Source: Actinomycetota bacterium
GTDB taxonomy: Bacteria; Actinomycetota; Acidimicrobiia; Acidimicrobiales; JAJPHD01
DNA length: 64,000 nt
Direction of reading: 5' to 3'
NCBI GenBank assembly: GCA_021325455.1
Contig: JAJPHD010000008.1
Span: forward strand, 1-64,000
The position numbers and the translations under genes are program-made. The notes under the pieces were generated by a model that was given only the letters and a program-made list of their open reading frames with translations, searched no databases and was not told the origin of the DNA. Every line of letters begins with the position of its first letter. Position 1 is the stretch's first letter. Shown one piece after another: positions 6,579 to 15,010 of the stretch.

Positions 6579-8862
6579 GAGGACCCCGGTAGGCCTCCGG
6601 CAGGCATCCCGCCCGGGCCAGGACGTTGCGGGTGACGGTCGCCACGTTGTTGCGGTACCCGTTGTGGGCCAGGCTGGCACTCCAGCAGATGGAGCCGACG
6701 CTGAACACGCTCCCCCCACCGGGCGCCTCCCAGTAAGTCATGTCGGCCCGTACGTAGCGGCAGTTCCCTCCGCCTTCGGAACCGTTCATCTCCTCCACCT
6801 CCTCGATGGCGTGCTGGTAGGTGTCATCGTGCCTCCCGGCGGAGGTGGCCAGGACCAGTGTCCCCGCCGGCGTGCCCAGCTCCGCGTCGGCCCGGTCCAG
6901 CTCGTCACCGGCAGCACCGCCCTGCTTGAGGCCGAAGCCGCCGATCACCTCGCCGGGCTCGATCCCTTCGAAGATGAAGCTAGCTCGCGGGTCCATGCTC
7001 GCTGCGGTCCGCACGTAGCCAGCGGCGGGACCCCCGCCCTGGGCGCAGAACCCCACCCCGGCAAGGACCTGAGGGGCCCGGCCCCGGTCCCGCCAGTGGC
7101 CACCCGGCTCCCCCGACCACGGATAGTGCTGCTCACCGGGGTCGCCGGTCCAGGTCCGTGACCCCGACCGGCCCCTCCTCACCTCTAGGACGTGGGGCTG
7201 GGCAGGATCCACCACGGTCACCCAGTAGAAGCCGTTGCCGCCCAGGTAGGCCAGGTGCCCTCCGGACTCCACGTAGCCCTCCAGGGCGTCGAGGATGGGC
7301 CCGCTCACGTACTCAGGGTGCCCACCGGTCACGACTGCCCGATAGGGGAGGAGAGCCTCCAGTCCCTGCCCATGAACCTCGCCGTCGGTCACCACGTCGT
7401 AGGCGATGGCCTCGGCTTCGAGCCAGTCGAAGAGGTAGAGGTCACCGCTCAGCTCCCTGCCCGCATCTCCCCGGCTGGGCAGGCGGTGGTCGGGGCGCAT
7501 GTCGAGCATGGGCCGGCGCCAGGAGACGTGCGAGATGCCCGAGCCGTCCCTGTGCCGTTGGTACAGGGACAGACCGAGCTCCCGGTGCTGAGCGAGGTAG
7601 CCCTCGGTGCTGCCTGGCGGGAAGGCAGGGCTCGGCTCCCCGCCGTGCCGGCGGGGATCCACGTGGGCGAAGTTGGAATAGGCGGTGTAGGTGAAGGTGG
7701 GGACGAGCACGGCGAGCGGCGCTCTGCCCTTTCCCCGGGGGCTGGTGACGTAGAACGGCACCAGGTCCTCCCCGGCGGCGCAGGACAGGTGGGCGGCATA
7801 GACGCCGCTCCTCGCTCCCTCGGGCACCTCCCATTCGAAGGCCACCGGCCACCCGGCGTCGGTCAGGTCGTCGTCGTGGAAGGCGACGGCGCCGTAGTCC
7901 TCGGGGGAGACCCGCCAGTCCAGGGCCTCGCCGCTCCAGCGGTGACCGGTCATCCGCAGCAGGGGGCCGTTGCGGAGCTGCAGCTGCCCGGGACCGGGCC
8001 GGCCAGGAGGGCAGATCCGGCCCTCCTCGCGCTGCAGGCGGTCGAGGTCGCCGACCCAGATCGCATCCCCGGCCCCGGCCATGGCGTGGCAGCCCTCGGC
8101 GGCCAGGTCCATGGCCTCGGCCTGCTCCATGAAGTCCCCCAGGACCAGGGGGGCCTCCAGCTTTCCGTTGTAGGCGCCCTCGACCGGGCTGGTGACGGCC
8201 TCCGGGTCCTCGGGGCCCCGGCCCGACGCCGCCAGCAACAGCACGTCCATGGGAGCACAAGGGGAGAGGCCGTCCTGGCCCTCGACACCGTCCGCCGGGC
8301 CGGCCCAGCCGCGTCGACCCCAGGGGCGGCAGGCGAGCCAGACCCTGCCCCTCTCGGGGTCGATGGCCCCCACCGCCAGGCACCACCGCCTCTCGGTCAC
8401 GGCCCGTCCCAGCCGGAGCTCTCCGTGACCGGTTCCCTCCCTCGGATAGCGAAGGGTCAGGCGCCCGTCGGGGTCCAGGAGGAGGCCGCACCGGCAATGG
8501 TCACCCCCGTCCGTGAGGACCACCAGCCCCTGGTACCGCCCGGCTCGGGGCAGGGTGGGCCACAGCCAGGTGGCGATGGTCATGCCCCGGCGGCCACCGG
8601 CGGCCAGCCCCTCGACCAGCCCGTAGGAGCCGGAGAGGATCCGGTGGCGCAGGCCCGGGTAGGTGCCGGCGCAGCTGGCCGGCACCTCCTCCCAGGAGAG
8701 GGCATCCGCCTCTCCCGGGGGGCGGGGGCCGCCACCGGTGATCCTCACCACCCCGGCCTGGAAGCTCTCACTGGCACAGCTGACCATGAACCGGGCCCGG
8801 CCACCGGGGGAGACGCTCCAGTCCTGGCAATAGGCCAGGAAGGCCCTCTCGGGGTCAGCCAC
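6571..8862 (-). CDS. N,N-dimethylformamidase large-subunit-like protein
   Basis: A 763-aa protein starting at GTG 8862, with CAGGAG 5 nt upstream; the track's 962-aa version runs further upstream. The N-terminal ~200 residues form a lectin-like beta-sandwich (CSESFQAGVVRI-like start). The C-terminal ~450 residues match the DMFase large-subunit domain: PLAVLVPTFTYTAYSNFAHV, a glutamine-amidotransferase-like core (LFDWLEAEAIAYDVVTD, YRAVVTGGHPEYVSG, GGHLAYLGGNGFYW) and a conserved tail (GTLVLATSAGRHDDTY). Characterised DMFase hydrolyses dimethylformamide using a mononuclear iron held by two Tyr and one Glu; I cannot place these residues exactly. Many homologs have no known substrate. No small (alpha) subunit gene is seen here. 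Confidence 0.8.
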   Translation of the reverse strand: MADPERAFLAYCQDWSVSPGGRARFMVSCASESFQAGVVRITGGGPRPPGEADALSWEEVPASCAGTYPGLRHRILSGSYGLVEGLAAGGRRGMTIATWLWPTLPRAGRYQGLVVLTDGGDHCRCGLLLDPDGRLTLRYPREGTGHGELRLGRAVTERRWCLAVGAIDPERGRVWLACRPWGRRGWAGPADGVEGQDGLSPCAPMDVLLLAASGRGPEDPEAVTSPVEGAYNGKLEAPLVLGDFMEQAEAMDLAAEGCHAMAGAGDAIWVGDLDRLQREEGRICPPGRPGPGQLQLRNGPLLRMTGHRWSGEALDWRVSPEDYGAVAFHDDDLTDAGWPVAFEWEVPEGARSGVYAAHLSCAAGEDLVPFYVTSPRGKGRAPLAVLVPTFTYTAYSNFAHVDPRRHGGEPSPAFPPGSTEGYLAQHRELGLSLYQRHRDGSGISHVSWRRPMLDMRPDHRLPSRGDAGRELSGDLYLFDWLEAEAIAYDVVTDGEVHGQGLEALLPYRAVVTGGHPEYVSGPILDALEGYVESGGHLAYLGGNGFYWVTVVDPAQPHVLEVRRGRSGSRTWTGDPGEQHYPWSGEPGGHWRDRGRAPQVLAGVGFCAQGGGPAAGYVRTAASMDPRASFIFEGIEPGEVIGGFGLKQGGAAGDELDRADAELGTPAGTLVLATSAGRHDDTYQHAIEEVEEMNGSEGGGNCRYVRADMTYWEAPGGGSVFSVGSICWSASLAHNGYRNNVATVTRNVLARAGCLPEAYRGPHD

Positions 8863-8986
8863 GCCAACTCCTGTCCGGGCCAGTACCTTCGATCGCCATG
8901 CCGTCCACCCGCATCCCCACCAGACCTGGCTCGCCCGGGTGGGGGCCGCGCTCCCGACGCCACCCCCTCCACCTTGGAGGGCAGGA
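8863..8986. other. Divergent intergenic region
   Basis: 124 bp between the DMFase-like gene (minus) and the hydroxyacid dehydrogenase (plus). It holds both Shine-Dalgarno sites: CAGGAG for the minus gene and GGAGGG at 8976-8981 for the plus gene. A TACCTT hexamer on the plus strand near 8883 is a weak -10 candidate. No clear operator was found. Confidence 0.4.
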
Positions 8987-10006
8987 ATGAGGGTCTTGAT
9001 CTGCTCGCCCCTCGAGGAGGAGCTGGTCCGGCGCATCCGCTCCGCCCATCCCTCCGTGGAGGTGGACTTCCGGCCCGAGCTCCTTCCCGTGCCCCGCCAC
9101 CCCTGCGACCACACGGGCGTGCCCCGCCAGCTCGGCCCCGAGGAGGAGGCCGAATGGTCCCGCCTCCTCGCCGGCGCCGATGCCTGCTTCGACTTCGACT
9201 GGCGCGACCCCTCCGCCATGGCCAGCTCCTGCCCCCGGCTGGCCTGGGTCCAGGCCACCAGCGCCGGCATCGGGGGATTCCTGGAACGAACGGGCCTGGC
9301 GGGGAGCCCCATCCGCTTCACCACCGCTGCCGGCGTGCACGCCCAGGCCCTGGCCGAGTTCGCCGCCCTGGGCGTCCTCCACTTCTTGAAGGACGTGCCC
9401 GGCCTGCGCCGGCTCCAGGCCGAGCGCCGGTGGGAGCGCCACGCCGTGGGGTCCATCACCGAGCGGAGGGCCCTCGTGGTCGGCCTCGGGCGTATCGGCC
9501 GGCGGGTGGCCGAGGTGCTGGCCGCCCTGGGGGCCGAGGTGTGGGGGGCGGGCCGGCCCGGGCAGACCTACGACCTCCCGGCGGCCAGCCGCATCGGGGA
9601 CACGGCCAACCTCGCCCCCCTGCTCCGGGAGGCCGACATCCTGGTGCTGTGCTGCCCCCTCACCGCTCAGACCAGGGGCCTGATCGGGGCCCGGGAGCTG
9701 GAGCTCCTGGGCCCCGAGGGGATAGTGGTGAACCTGGCCCGGGGGGCGGTGGTGGACGAGGTGGCCCTCGTGGAGGCCCTTCAGCGGCACGACCTGGCGG
9801 GGGCCTGCCTGGACGTGTTCAGCGTGGAGCCGCTCCCTCCCGAGTCGCCCCTGTGGGCGATGGAGCAGGTGCTCATCTCCCCCCACTCGGCATCGACCCT
9901 GCGCAGCGAGAACGCCGCCTTGACGGACCTCTTCATCGAGAACCTGGGCCGGTTCCTGGCCGGGCGCCCCCTCCTCAACGAGTTCCACGCCGACCGGGGC
10001 TACTGA
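8987..10006 (+). CDS. D-isomer-specific 2-hydroxyacid dehydrogenase
   Basis: A 339-aa NAD(P)-dependent dehydrogenase. The start is ATG 8987 with GGAGGG 5 nt upstream. The substrate domain flanks a central Rossmann fold: ALVVGLGRIGRRVAEVLAAL (GxGxxG, about residue 160). The catalytic triad is visible as Arg in VVNLARGAVVDE, Glu in FSVEPLPPESPLW and His in LISPHSAST. It reduces 2-oxoacids or oxidises D-2-hydroxyacids, and it is closer to glyoxylate/hydroxypyruvate-type members than to PGDH since it has no ACT domain. It is divergent from the DMFase-like gene and ends 5 nt from the convergent DUF4438 gene, so it probably serves the same pathway. Confidence 0.88.
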   Translation: MRVLICSPLEEELVRRIRSAHPSVEVDFRPELLPVPRHPCDHTGVPRQLGPEEEAEWSRLLAGADACFDFDWRDPSAMASSCPRLAWVQATSAGIGGFLERTGLAGSPIRFTTAAGVHAQALAEFAALGVLHFLKDVPGLRRLQAERRWERHAVGSITERRALVVGLGRIGRRVAEVLAALGAEVWGAGRPGQTYDLPAASRIGDTANLAPLLREADILVLCCPLTAQTRGLIGARELELLGPEGIVVNLARGAVVDEVALVEALQRHDLAGACLDVFSVEPLPPESPLWAMEQVLISPHSASTLRSENAALTDLFIENLGRFLAGRPLLNEFHADRGY

Positions 10007-10011
10007 GGCCG

Positions 10012-10878
10012 TCACGGGAAGGGGTCCCGGGCCAGGATCGTCTCCAGGATCGAGGCGGTGAGGCCGGTGTGGGCGCTGCCCTCCGCCTCGGCCCCGAGGA
10101 CCGATCCCGGCCCCGTCAGGAGGGGGACCAGCCCCGGCCCGTGCCCCGGCTGGGGGCTGGAGCCGTGCACGACCAGGCCCACCGTCCGCCAGCCCCGCCG
10201 GAACCCCATGTGGTACCGGCTGTCCAGGTCCGAGACCGCCACCAGGTCCCCGAGGCTCAGGCCCGCACCAGCACCGTCGTCCTCGTCCAGTTGCAGGTCC
10301 AGGTCCCACAGGTGGGCAGGACGGCCCATGCCGTTGCCTGCCAAGCGGCTCCCCACCTCGCAGCGGACGCCGGCGCGAACCCCGTGGCGCCCGAGGGCGA
10401 TGGGCAGCATCTCCAGCAGGGCGGGGTCCAGGTTGGCCACGCTCACCTGGTCCAGGCCCTCCAGGGCGAGACCCTGCCCCTGGGCCCGCACCATCACGGG
10501 GTCGCCCGGGCGCAGGCTCAGCAAGGCATCGGGGGGGAACCAGGCGATGACCCGGCCCCGCTCACCTCGCTTGCCCACCACCACTCCACCAGCGCCTTCG
10601 CTGGGGCCGCCCGTCACCGTTACCCGATTGCCGACACAGCTCAGGGCGGTGAGGGCGGCCCGGGCCCGGCCATCAGGGTGCACCAGGCAGGCGCCGGGAC
10701 CGACATGGTCGCCAACATGGGCAAAAACGCTCTGGCCCAACGCCGCGCCTATCACGATGCCCCCGTCCCCCACGGGCACGTAGGGCCGGCCCTCCCTGTC
10801 CACCCGATAGGGGCCCGGCTCCAGGGTCGGATGCTCCACGAAGGCCCCCAGGTTGGTGGCCAAGGTGCGGTCGCTCAC
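10012..10878 (-). CDS. DUF4438 family protein (second of a tandem pair)
   Basis: About 288 aa. The start is GTG 10878, overlapping the stop of the upstream gene as GTGA; the track's start at 11043 is read-through. It shares the layout of its neighbour: an N-terminal GIVIGAALGQSVFAHVGDHV segment, SCVGNRVTVTGGPSEGAGG, a beta-barrel part with AQGQGLALEG, and a C-terminal GLSLGDLVAVSDLDSRYHMGFRRGWRTVGLVVHG. These fit DUF4438, a beta-rich family known only from structural genomics. No catalytic residues are known. The pair probably forms a hetero-oligomer or acts on two related substrates. Confidence 0.75.
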   Translation of the reverse strand: MSDRTLATNLGAFVEHPTLEPGPYRVDREGRPYVPVGDGGIVIGAALGQSVFAHVGDHVGPGACLVHPDGRARAALTALSCVGNRVTVTGGPSEGAGGVVVGKRGERGRVIAWFPPDALLSLRPGDPVMVRAQGQGLALEGLDQVSVANLDPALLEMLPIALGRHGVRAGVRCEVGSRLAGNGMGRPAHLWDLDLQLDEDDGAGAGLSLGDLVAVSDLDSRYHMGFRRGWRTVGLVVHGSSPQPGHGPGLVPLLTGPGSVLGAEAEGSAHTGLTASILETILARDPFP

Positions 10879-11756
10879 CGGCCCCCGCCCCAACGACCCA
10901 GGCCCGGCAGGCTCCCCAGGTTGGCCTCGGGGTCCAGCACGACGTGAAAGGCGTCGGCAGGGCCGGTGAGCACGGTGGAGGCCCCCGGGCCGTGCCCGAA
11001 GAGCAGGCAGGTGCCGGTGGACACGACCCCCACGCTGAGCCACCCCGCCCGGTAGCCGCGGCCGAAGCGGTGGTCCTGGTCCTCTAGCGCCACGAAGTCC
11101 CCGATCCGCAGTCCCTCGATCCCGAGCGAGAACTCGCCGGCGAGCCCGGGGTAGGCGCCCATCAGGTCGGCGTTGGCGTACTCAGAGGACATGCCCGACC
11201 CCGCCCCCACCGCCTCGGGAGGGATGGCCATGGTGACGTGGACCTCCAGGCGCCCGTCGGCGAGGGTCCCCCCCGTCATGGCCTCCACCAGCTCGGGGGA
11301 GCAGTTCTTCACCCGGATGCCGGCGTGGTCGAGGAGGCGCAGGCCCTGACCCCGGCCCATGATCACCACCTCGTCACCTACAGAGACCCTCTCCAGGTCC
11401 GAGGGGGGCACCTCCACCAGCACGTAGGCGTGCTGGCCCACCACGAACCCCTCCGCCCCCTCGGCGCGGCCGGACACGACACGGGCCCGGTTCCCCACGC
11501 AGGCCAGGAGCTGCAGGGCCCGGTCGGCCTCCTCCTCCCGGTGGCGCACGGAAAGGCCCGGCTCGACGTGATCGCCCCGACGGCCCGTGGCCGGCTCCCC
11601 GCATCCCATCCCCAACGTCACCCCGCCCATCCCGGGGAGGAGGAAGGGCCGGCCCCCGGGGTCGAGGCGGTAGGGGTCCCGGTCAGCGAGGGGGGGCCAG
11701 ACCTCCCCGCTCAGGACCTGGCCCACGAGGCGGGTGGAGTTGGTCCGTACCCTCAC
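10875..11756 (-). CDS. DUF4438 family protein (first of a tandem pair)
   Basis: 293 aa from GTG 11756, which overlaps the TGA of the upstream oxidoreductase (GTGA). It is paralogous to the next gene: GGVTLGMGCGEPATGRRGDHV, ACVGNRARVVSGRAEGAEGF, GRGQGLRLLDHAGI and GLRIGDFVALEDQDHRFGRGYR align in order with it. The family is soluble and beta-barrel-rich with no established reaction. The C-terminus (PGASTVLTGPADAFHVV) is longer than that of its partner. Tight coupling with a Gfo/Idh/MocA enzyme and the DMFase-like cluster suggests a catabolic or substrate-handling role, which is inference. Confidence 0.75.
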   Translation of the reverse strand: MRVRTNSTRLVGQVLSGEVWPPLADRDPYRLDPGGRPFLLPGMGGVTLGMGCGEPATGRRGDHVEPGLSVRHREEEADRALQLLACVGNRARVVSGRAEGAEGFVVGQHAYVLVEVPPSDLERVSVGDEVVIMGRGQGLRLLDHAGIRVKNCSPELVEAMTGGTLADGRLEVHVTMAIPPEAVGAGSGMSSEYANADLMGAYPGLAGEFSLGIEGLRIGDFVALEDQDHRFGRGYRAGWLSVGVVSTGTCLLFGHGPGASTVLTGPADAFHVVLDPEANLGSLPGLGRWGGGR

Positions 11757-12919
11757 ATGCCGCCCGCCAGGGGCGTGCCACCCGCCCCACCCCGCTGCCG
11801 GAGGGGGAAGTCGACCCAGCTCCGGCTCCGGTACGAAGCCTCGAAGGCGTTGATGGTCTCCTGCACCAGGGCCCCCTGCTGGAAGTCACCCTGGTTGTCG
11901 GCCGAGCCGGACAGGATCTCCGAGATGAAGTCGGCGACCAGGTTGGAGTAGAAGAGCGAGTCCCAAGGCTCCCGGCTGCTGCCTCCCTCGGGGAAGAAAC
12001 GCTGCGGTATGGACCGCTCGGTGAACTCCACCTCCTGCCTGGTGGCCGTGTGCAGGGTCTGGCAGACCCCCCGCTCCTCCACGAGACGGACTATCACCGC
12101 CCCTTCGGATCCGTACAGGCGGGCCTCGACACCCGGGTAGTTCCCCACGGTCACATAGGAGGACTGGATGGAGGCCAGCACCCCCGAGGACAGCTCGCAG
12201 ATCCACATGTCGGCGTCGTCGATGTTGAGCCTCTCCATCCTGGCCGTGTCTCGGACCATCCTCACGGGGACGAGGTTGCGCATGGTCCCCACCACCGCCT
12301 CCAGGGGCCTGCCCACCCACCAGTGCATGATGTCGATGATGGGTGCCCCGTAACCCTCGATGGAGGAGACGGCGATCTCGTCGCCGCTGCCGTCCTGGGG
12401 CACCTGGCGCATGGGGGTGGAGGGGTCTATCCACTGGCTGTTCTGCTCGTAGCCGTTGAAGACGTACGGCTCACCGACGAACCCCTGGTCGATCAGGTCC
12501 TTGGCATAGAGGGTGGCGGGCGCGTAGCGGAAGGTGAACCCCAGCTTGGTCTTCAGGCCTTTGGCCTTGGCCAGGTCGGCGGCCCGCTGGGTCTGGCGGA
12601 AGTCGTGGTGGACGGGCTTCTCGCAAAGGACGTGCTTTCCCGCCTCCAGCCCTGCCCAAGCGATCTCGAAATGGGCCCGGTTCGAGGTGACCACGTCGAT
12701 CACGTCGATCCTCGGGTCGTCCAGGGCTTCCCGGTAGTCGGTCGCCAGGTCCTCCACCTCGAACAGACGGCCGCTCTCGGCCAGCACCGGCTCATCGGTG
12801 TCGACCAGCCTGAGCACCCGCGCCCGCCGGTCCCGCCGCCAGGCGGGGAGATGGGCCTTCCTGGCCCAGCGGCCCGCGCCGATCACGGCCACTCCCAGGG
12901 TCTCGTTCAGGTGGGTCAT
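11753..12919 (-). CDS. Gfo/Idh/MocA-family oxidoreductase
   Basis: 388 aa from ATG 12919, with AGAGGAAGG just upstream. The Rossmann domain is clear: VAVIGAGRWARKAHLPAW (GxGxxx), VVTSNRAHFEIAWAGLEAG and HVLCEKPVHHDFRQT (EKP). The C-terminal domain has IDIMHWWVG with the usual Asp/His pair and an acidic substrate loop. It is distinct in sequence from the other family member at 5589-6578, so the cluster has two dehydrogenases. It overlaps the first DUF4438 gene by 4 nt and follows the binding-protein gene by 50 nt. An NAD(P)-dependent step on a polyol, sugar or amino-sugar derivative is likely. Confidence 0.88.
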   Translation of the reverse strand: MTHLNETLGVAVIGAGRWARKAHLPAWRRDRRARVLRLVDTDEPVLAESGRLFEVEDLATDYREALDDPRIDVIDVVTSNRAHFEIAWAGLEAGKHVLCEKPVHHDFRQTQRAADLAKAKGLKTKLGFTFRYAPATLYAKDLIDQGFVGEPYVFNGYEQNSQWIDPSTPMRQVPQDGSGDEIAVSSIEGYGAPIIDIMHWWVGRPLEAVVGTMRNLVPVRMVRDTARMERLNIDDADMWICELSSGVLASIQSSYVTVGNYPGVEARLYGSEGAVIVRLVEERGVCQTLHTATRQEVEFTERSIPQRFFPEGGSSREPWDSLFYSNLVADFISEILSGSADNQGDFQQGALVQETINAFEASYRSRSWVDFPLRQRGGAGGTPLAGGM

Positions 12920-12969
12920 CGCCTTCCTCTGCGCTCCGGGAGCCCGCCGTTGCCCTCAGGCAAGGTGGA

Positions 12970-14904
12970 TCAATGCCCCTTCGTGTAGTACCAGGCCTGG
13001 GGGAATACCGAGAGGGTGTTGTTGGCGGGCAGGACACCGTGGAGGGTCGACTTGGCCGCCACCACCTCGAAGTCGGAGTTGGGGATCCAGAGCATGGGCA
13101 GCTGCTTCACCAGGAAGGTCTCCCAGGGCACGATGCTCCCGCCCGCCGCCCGGCCCTCCAGGCTCAGCCGGTCCTCGGTGGGGTTGCAGTAGTTCTCGTG
13201 GTTGTTGTTCCCCTTGCAGAAGAAGTAGCCGGACCCGAGCGGGTAGCCGTTGGGTGCCGTGTAGACGCCACCGCCCCAGTCGGCTATCTGCCAGGCGCAC
13301 ACCGGCTGCTTCGGTGTGCACTGGCCGGCGGTGGCGAAGACGTTGGCCACCGTCTTGATGCTTATGTCCACCCCCACCTGGCTGGCCACCGACTTCAGCT
13401 CCTCCATGGTCACGGCCTGCTGAGTCTGGCCGCTGTAGGTGAGCAGCTGGAAGGACAGGCCCTCTCCCTTGTGGATCCCGGCTCCGCATTCGGTGCCGGC
13501 CGTCCCGGGGCGAACGCACACCGAGGTGCCGCCCGGGCGGATGGCCCACCCATGGCTCTCTAGAAGCTTCCGGGCCGCAGCAGGGTCGTAGGGGTAAGGG
13601 TTGGACCGCTCGGCCGGGGCGATGTAGGCGCTGGGGCCGTTGACGACGGGCCCATAGGTGGGCTGCCCGTAGCCGTGGTCGGCCACCCTTATGTAGAGAG
13701 GCTGGTTGATCAGGTGCTCGAGAGCCTGGCGAATGTAGAGCTGGTCGAAGATGGGCCCCACCGTGGGGTTGTTGAAGTTGAGGAACAGGGAATTGAACCC
13801 GTACACCTTCCACTGGCCCACCGCGAACCCCTGGCTCTCGAGCGACCTGACGATGCTCGAGGAGGCCAGGTCGGTGGTGGGGATGTAGCCCACGTCCAGA
13901 AGGCCCGTGCGCACGGCGTTGAACTCTGCGGTGTCGCTGGCGAACGGAAGCTCGATGAACTTGGAGAGGCGGGGCTTGGGAGTGCCGCTGAAGCGCTTGT
14001 TGGGGACGAAGACCACCTTCCCGCTCAGGTCGTAGGAGGAGAGGCGCCAAGGGCCGTCCACCACCGACCAGAGGGGGTTGGTGGCATAGGTCTGGCGGTG
14101 ACGGGACTGGGCCTGGAGGAAGGCCATCACCTTCTTGGCCCCCGAGGTGGAAAGGTCATAGTTGCCGACGGGCCCGTGGGCCGAGGTGCGGTCCCAGACG
14201 TGTTGGGGTATGGGCGTGATCTGGCTCAGCTCGTTGCCCGTGTAGTAGGCGGGCGAGTACGACTTGTTCAATGAGAAGGTGATGCGGTAGGGCCCATCGA
14301 CCTTCACTGCGGTGATGTTGTCGGGGAACCCTCCGGGGGTGTAGTCGGCCCACTCAGCCTTGTTGGCCTTCAGCAGGTTGAGCCAGAAGGTGATGTCCCG
14401 GGTCGTGACGGGCTTGCCGTCGGACCAGACCCAGTGCTTGAGGACCAAGGTGACCTGGGTGTCGTGCCTGGTGTAGATGGGAGGGTCGGCGATGCTCTGG
14501 GAGAAGTTGATGGCCGGGGAGGTGGTCCCGGCCGCCCCGAACTGGAATATGGGGGGGTACAGCAGGTTCTCGAACCACCCCTGGTACTGGATGGTGAAGT
14601 CGCTGCCGGGATAGAAGGGCAGTATCCATACCGGGGGGAAGCCGGGGCTCTCGGCGAAGGTCGCCACCCCGCCCTTCCGCGCAGCTGCGGACGAGGACGA
14701 CGGCGGGGACGAGCTGACAGCTGGCGCGCTCGATGCCGTGGTGGAGCCCGTGTGACCGGAGGTGCAGGCCGACAGCAGGACCGAGGCGGCTGTCAGGCCA
14801 GCCAGGACCCTGGCTCGGCCGGGCCCCAAGGGCCTCCTGGTCGGCTTGGGGCCAACACCCCTGCTCGGAGCTTCTCGGGTGGTGGTGATGGGGCGATGAG
14901 GCAT
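12970..14904 (-). CDS. Solute-binding lipoprotein of the peptide/nickel ABC class (SBP_bac_5)
   Basis: 644 aa. The start is ATG 14904, with AAGAGGTG upstream. The N-terminus is basic, followed by a hydrophobic stretch and a lipobox (SVLLSAC, Cys near 47), then a Ser-rich linker: a lipid-anchored extracellular protein. Family features follow: KHWVWSDGKPVTTRDITFWL, GPYRITFSLNKSYSPAYY, DIGY-like strand, and FDQLYIRQALEHLINQPLYI. No permease or ATPase gene is in the window, so it must share a transporter encoded elsewhere or act as an orphan. Its own strong promoter and palindromic operator suggest substrate-responsive control of the whole cluster. Confidence 0.88.
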   Translation of the reverse strand: MPHRPITTTREAPSRGVGPKPTRRPLGPGRARVLAGLTAASVLLSACTSGHTGSTTASSAPAVSSSPPSSSSAAARKGGVATFAESPGFPPVWILPFYPGSDFTIQYQGWFENLLYPPIFQFGAAGTTSPAINFSQSIADPPIYTRHDTQVTLVLKHWVWSDGKPVTTRDITFWLNLLKANKAEWADYTPGGFPDNITAVKVDGPYRITFSLNKSYSPAYYTGNELSQITPIPQHVWDRTSAHGPVGNYDLSTSGAKKVMAFLQAQSRHRQTYATNPLWSVVDGPWRLSSYDLSGKVVFVPNKRFSGTPKPRLSKFIELPFASDTAEFNAVRTGLLDVGYIPTTDLASSSIVRSLESQGFAVGQWKVYGFNSLFLNFNNPTVGPIFDQLYIRQALEHLINQPLYIRVADHGYGQPTYGPVVNGPSAYIAPAERSNPYPYDPAAARKLLESHGWAIRPGGTSVCVRPGTAGTECGAGIHKGEGLSFQLLTYSGQTQQAVTMEELKSVASQVGVDISIKTVANVFATAGQCTPKQPVCAWQIADWGGGVYTAPNGYPLGSGYFFCKGNNNHENYCNPTEDRLSLEGRAAGGSIVPWETFLVKQLPMLWIPNSDFEVVAAKSTLHGVLPANNTLSVFPQAWYYTKGH

Positions 14905-14932
14905 GGTCACCTCTTCGGGTCCGGGTGCGTCG

Positions 14933-14961
14933 ATTGTAGCTTGTCGACAATGGACAGGCAA
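14933..14961 (-). promoter_or_regulatory. Sigma70-type promoter with overlapping palindromic operator
   Basis: On the minus strand, -35 TTGCCT (14961-14956), a 17-nt spacer and -10 TACAAT (14938-14933) precede the binding-lipoprotein gene with a leader of about 25 nt. The perfect 10-bp palindrome TTGTCGACAA (14941-14950) lies inside the spacer, where bound protein would block polymerase. FCD-type GntR regulators favour TTGT-n-ACAA half-sites, so the GntR protein at 4915-5589 is the leading candidate. Confidence 0.65.
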
Positions 14962-14971
14962 CAGCTTCGGA

Positions 14972-14996
14972 GTCAGGGGCTGGAAGGTCCCCTGAC
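14972..14996 (-). terminator. Hairpin downstream of treZ, possible terminator
   Basis: GTCAGGGG pairs perfectly with CCCCTGAC across a 9-nt loop, 14 nt past the treZ stop. There is no T-run, as is common in GC-rich actinobacteria. It would separate the trehalose operon from the lipoprotein gene's promoter. Confidence 0.45.
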
Positions 14997-15010
14997 GGCC
15001 CCCGGTCCGG

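Noticed and set aside
7192-10947. 1251-aa plus-strand ORF
   Set aside because: It lies antisense to the DMFase-like and DUF4438 genes and partly over the hydroxyacid dehydrogenase in another frame. It has low-complexity Gly/Pro/Arg sequence and no motif; a shadow of GC-rich genes.
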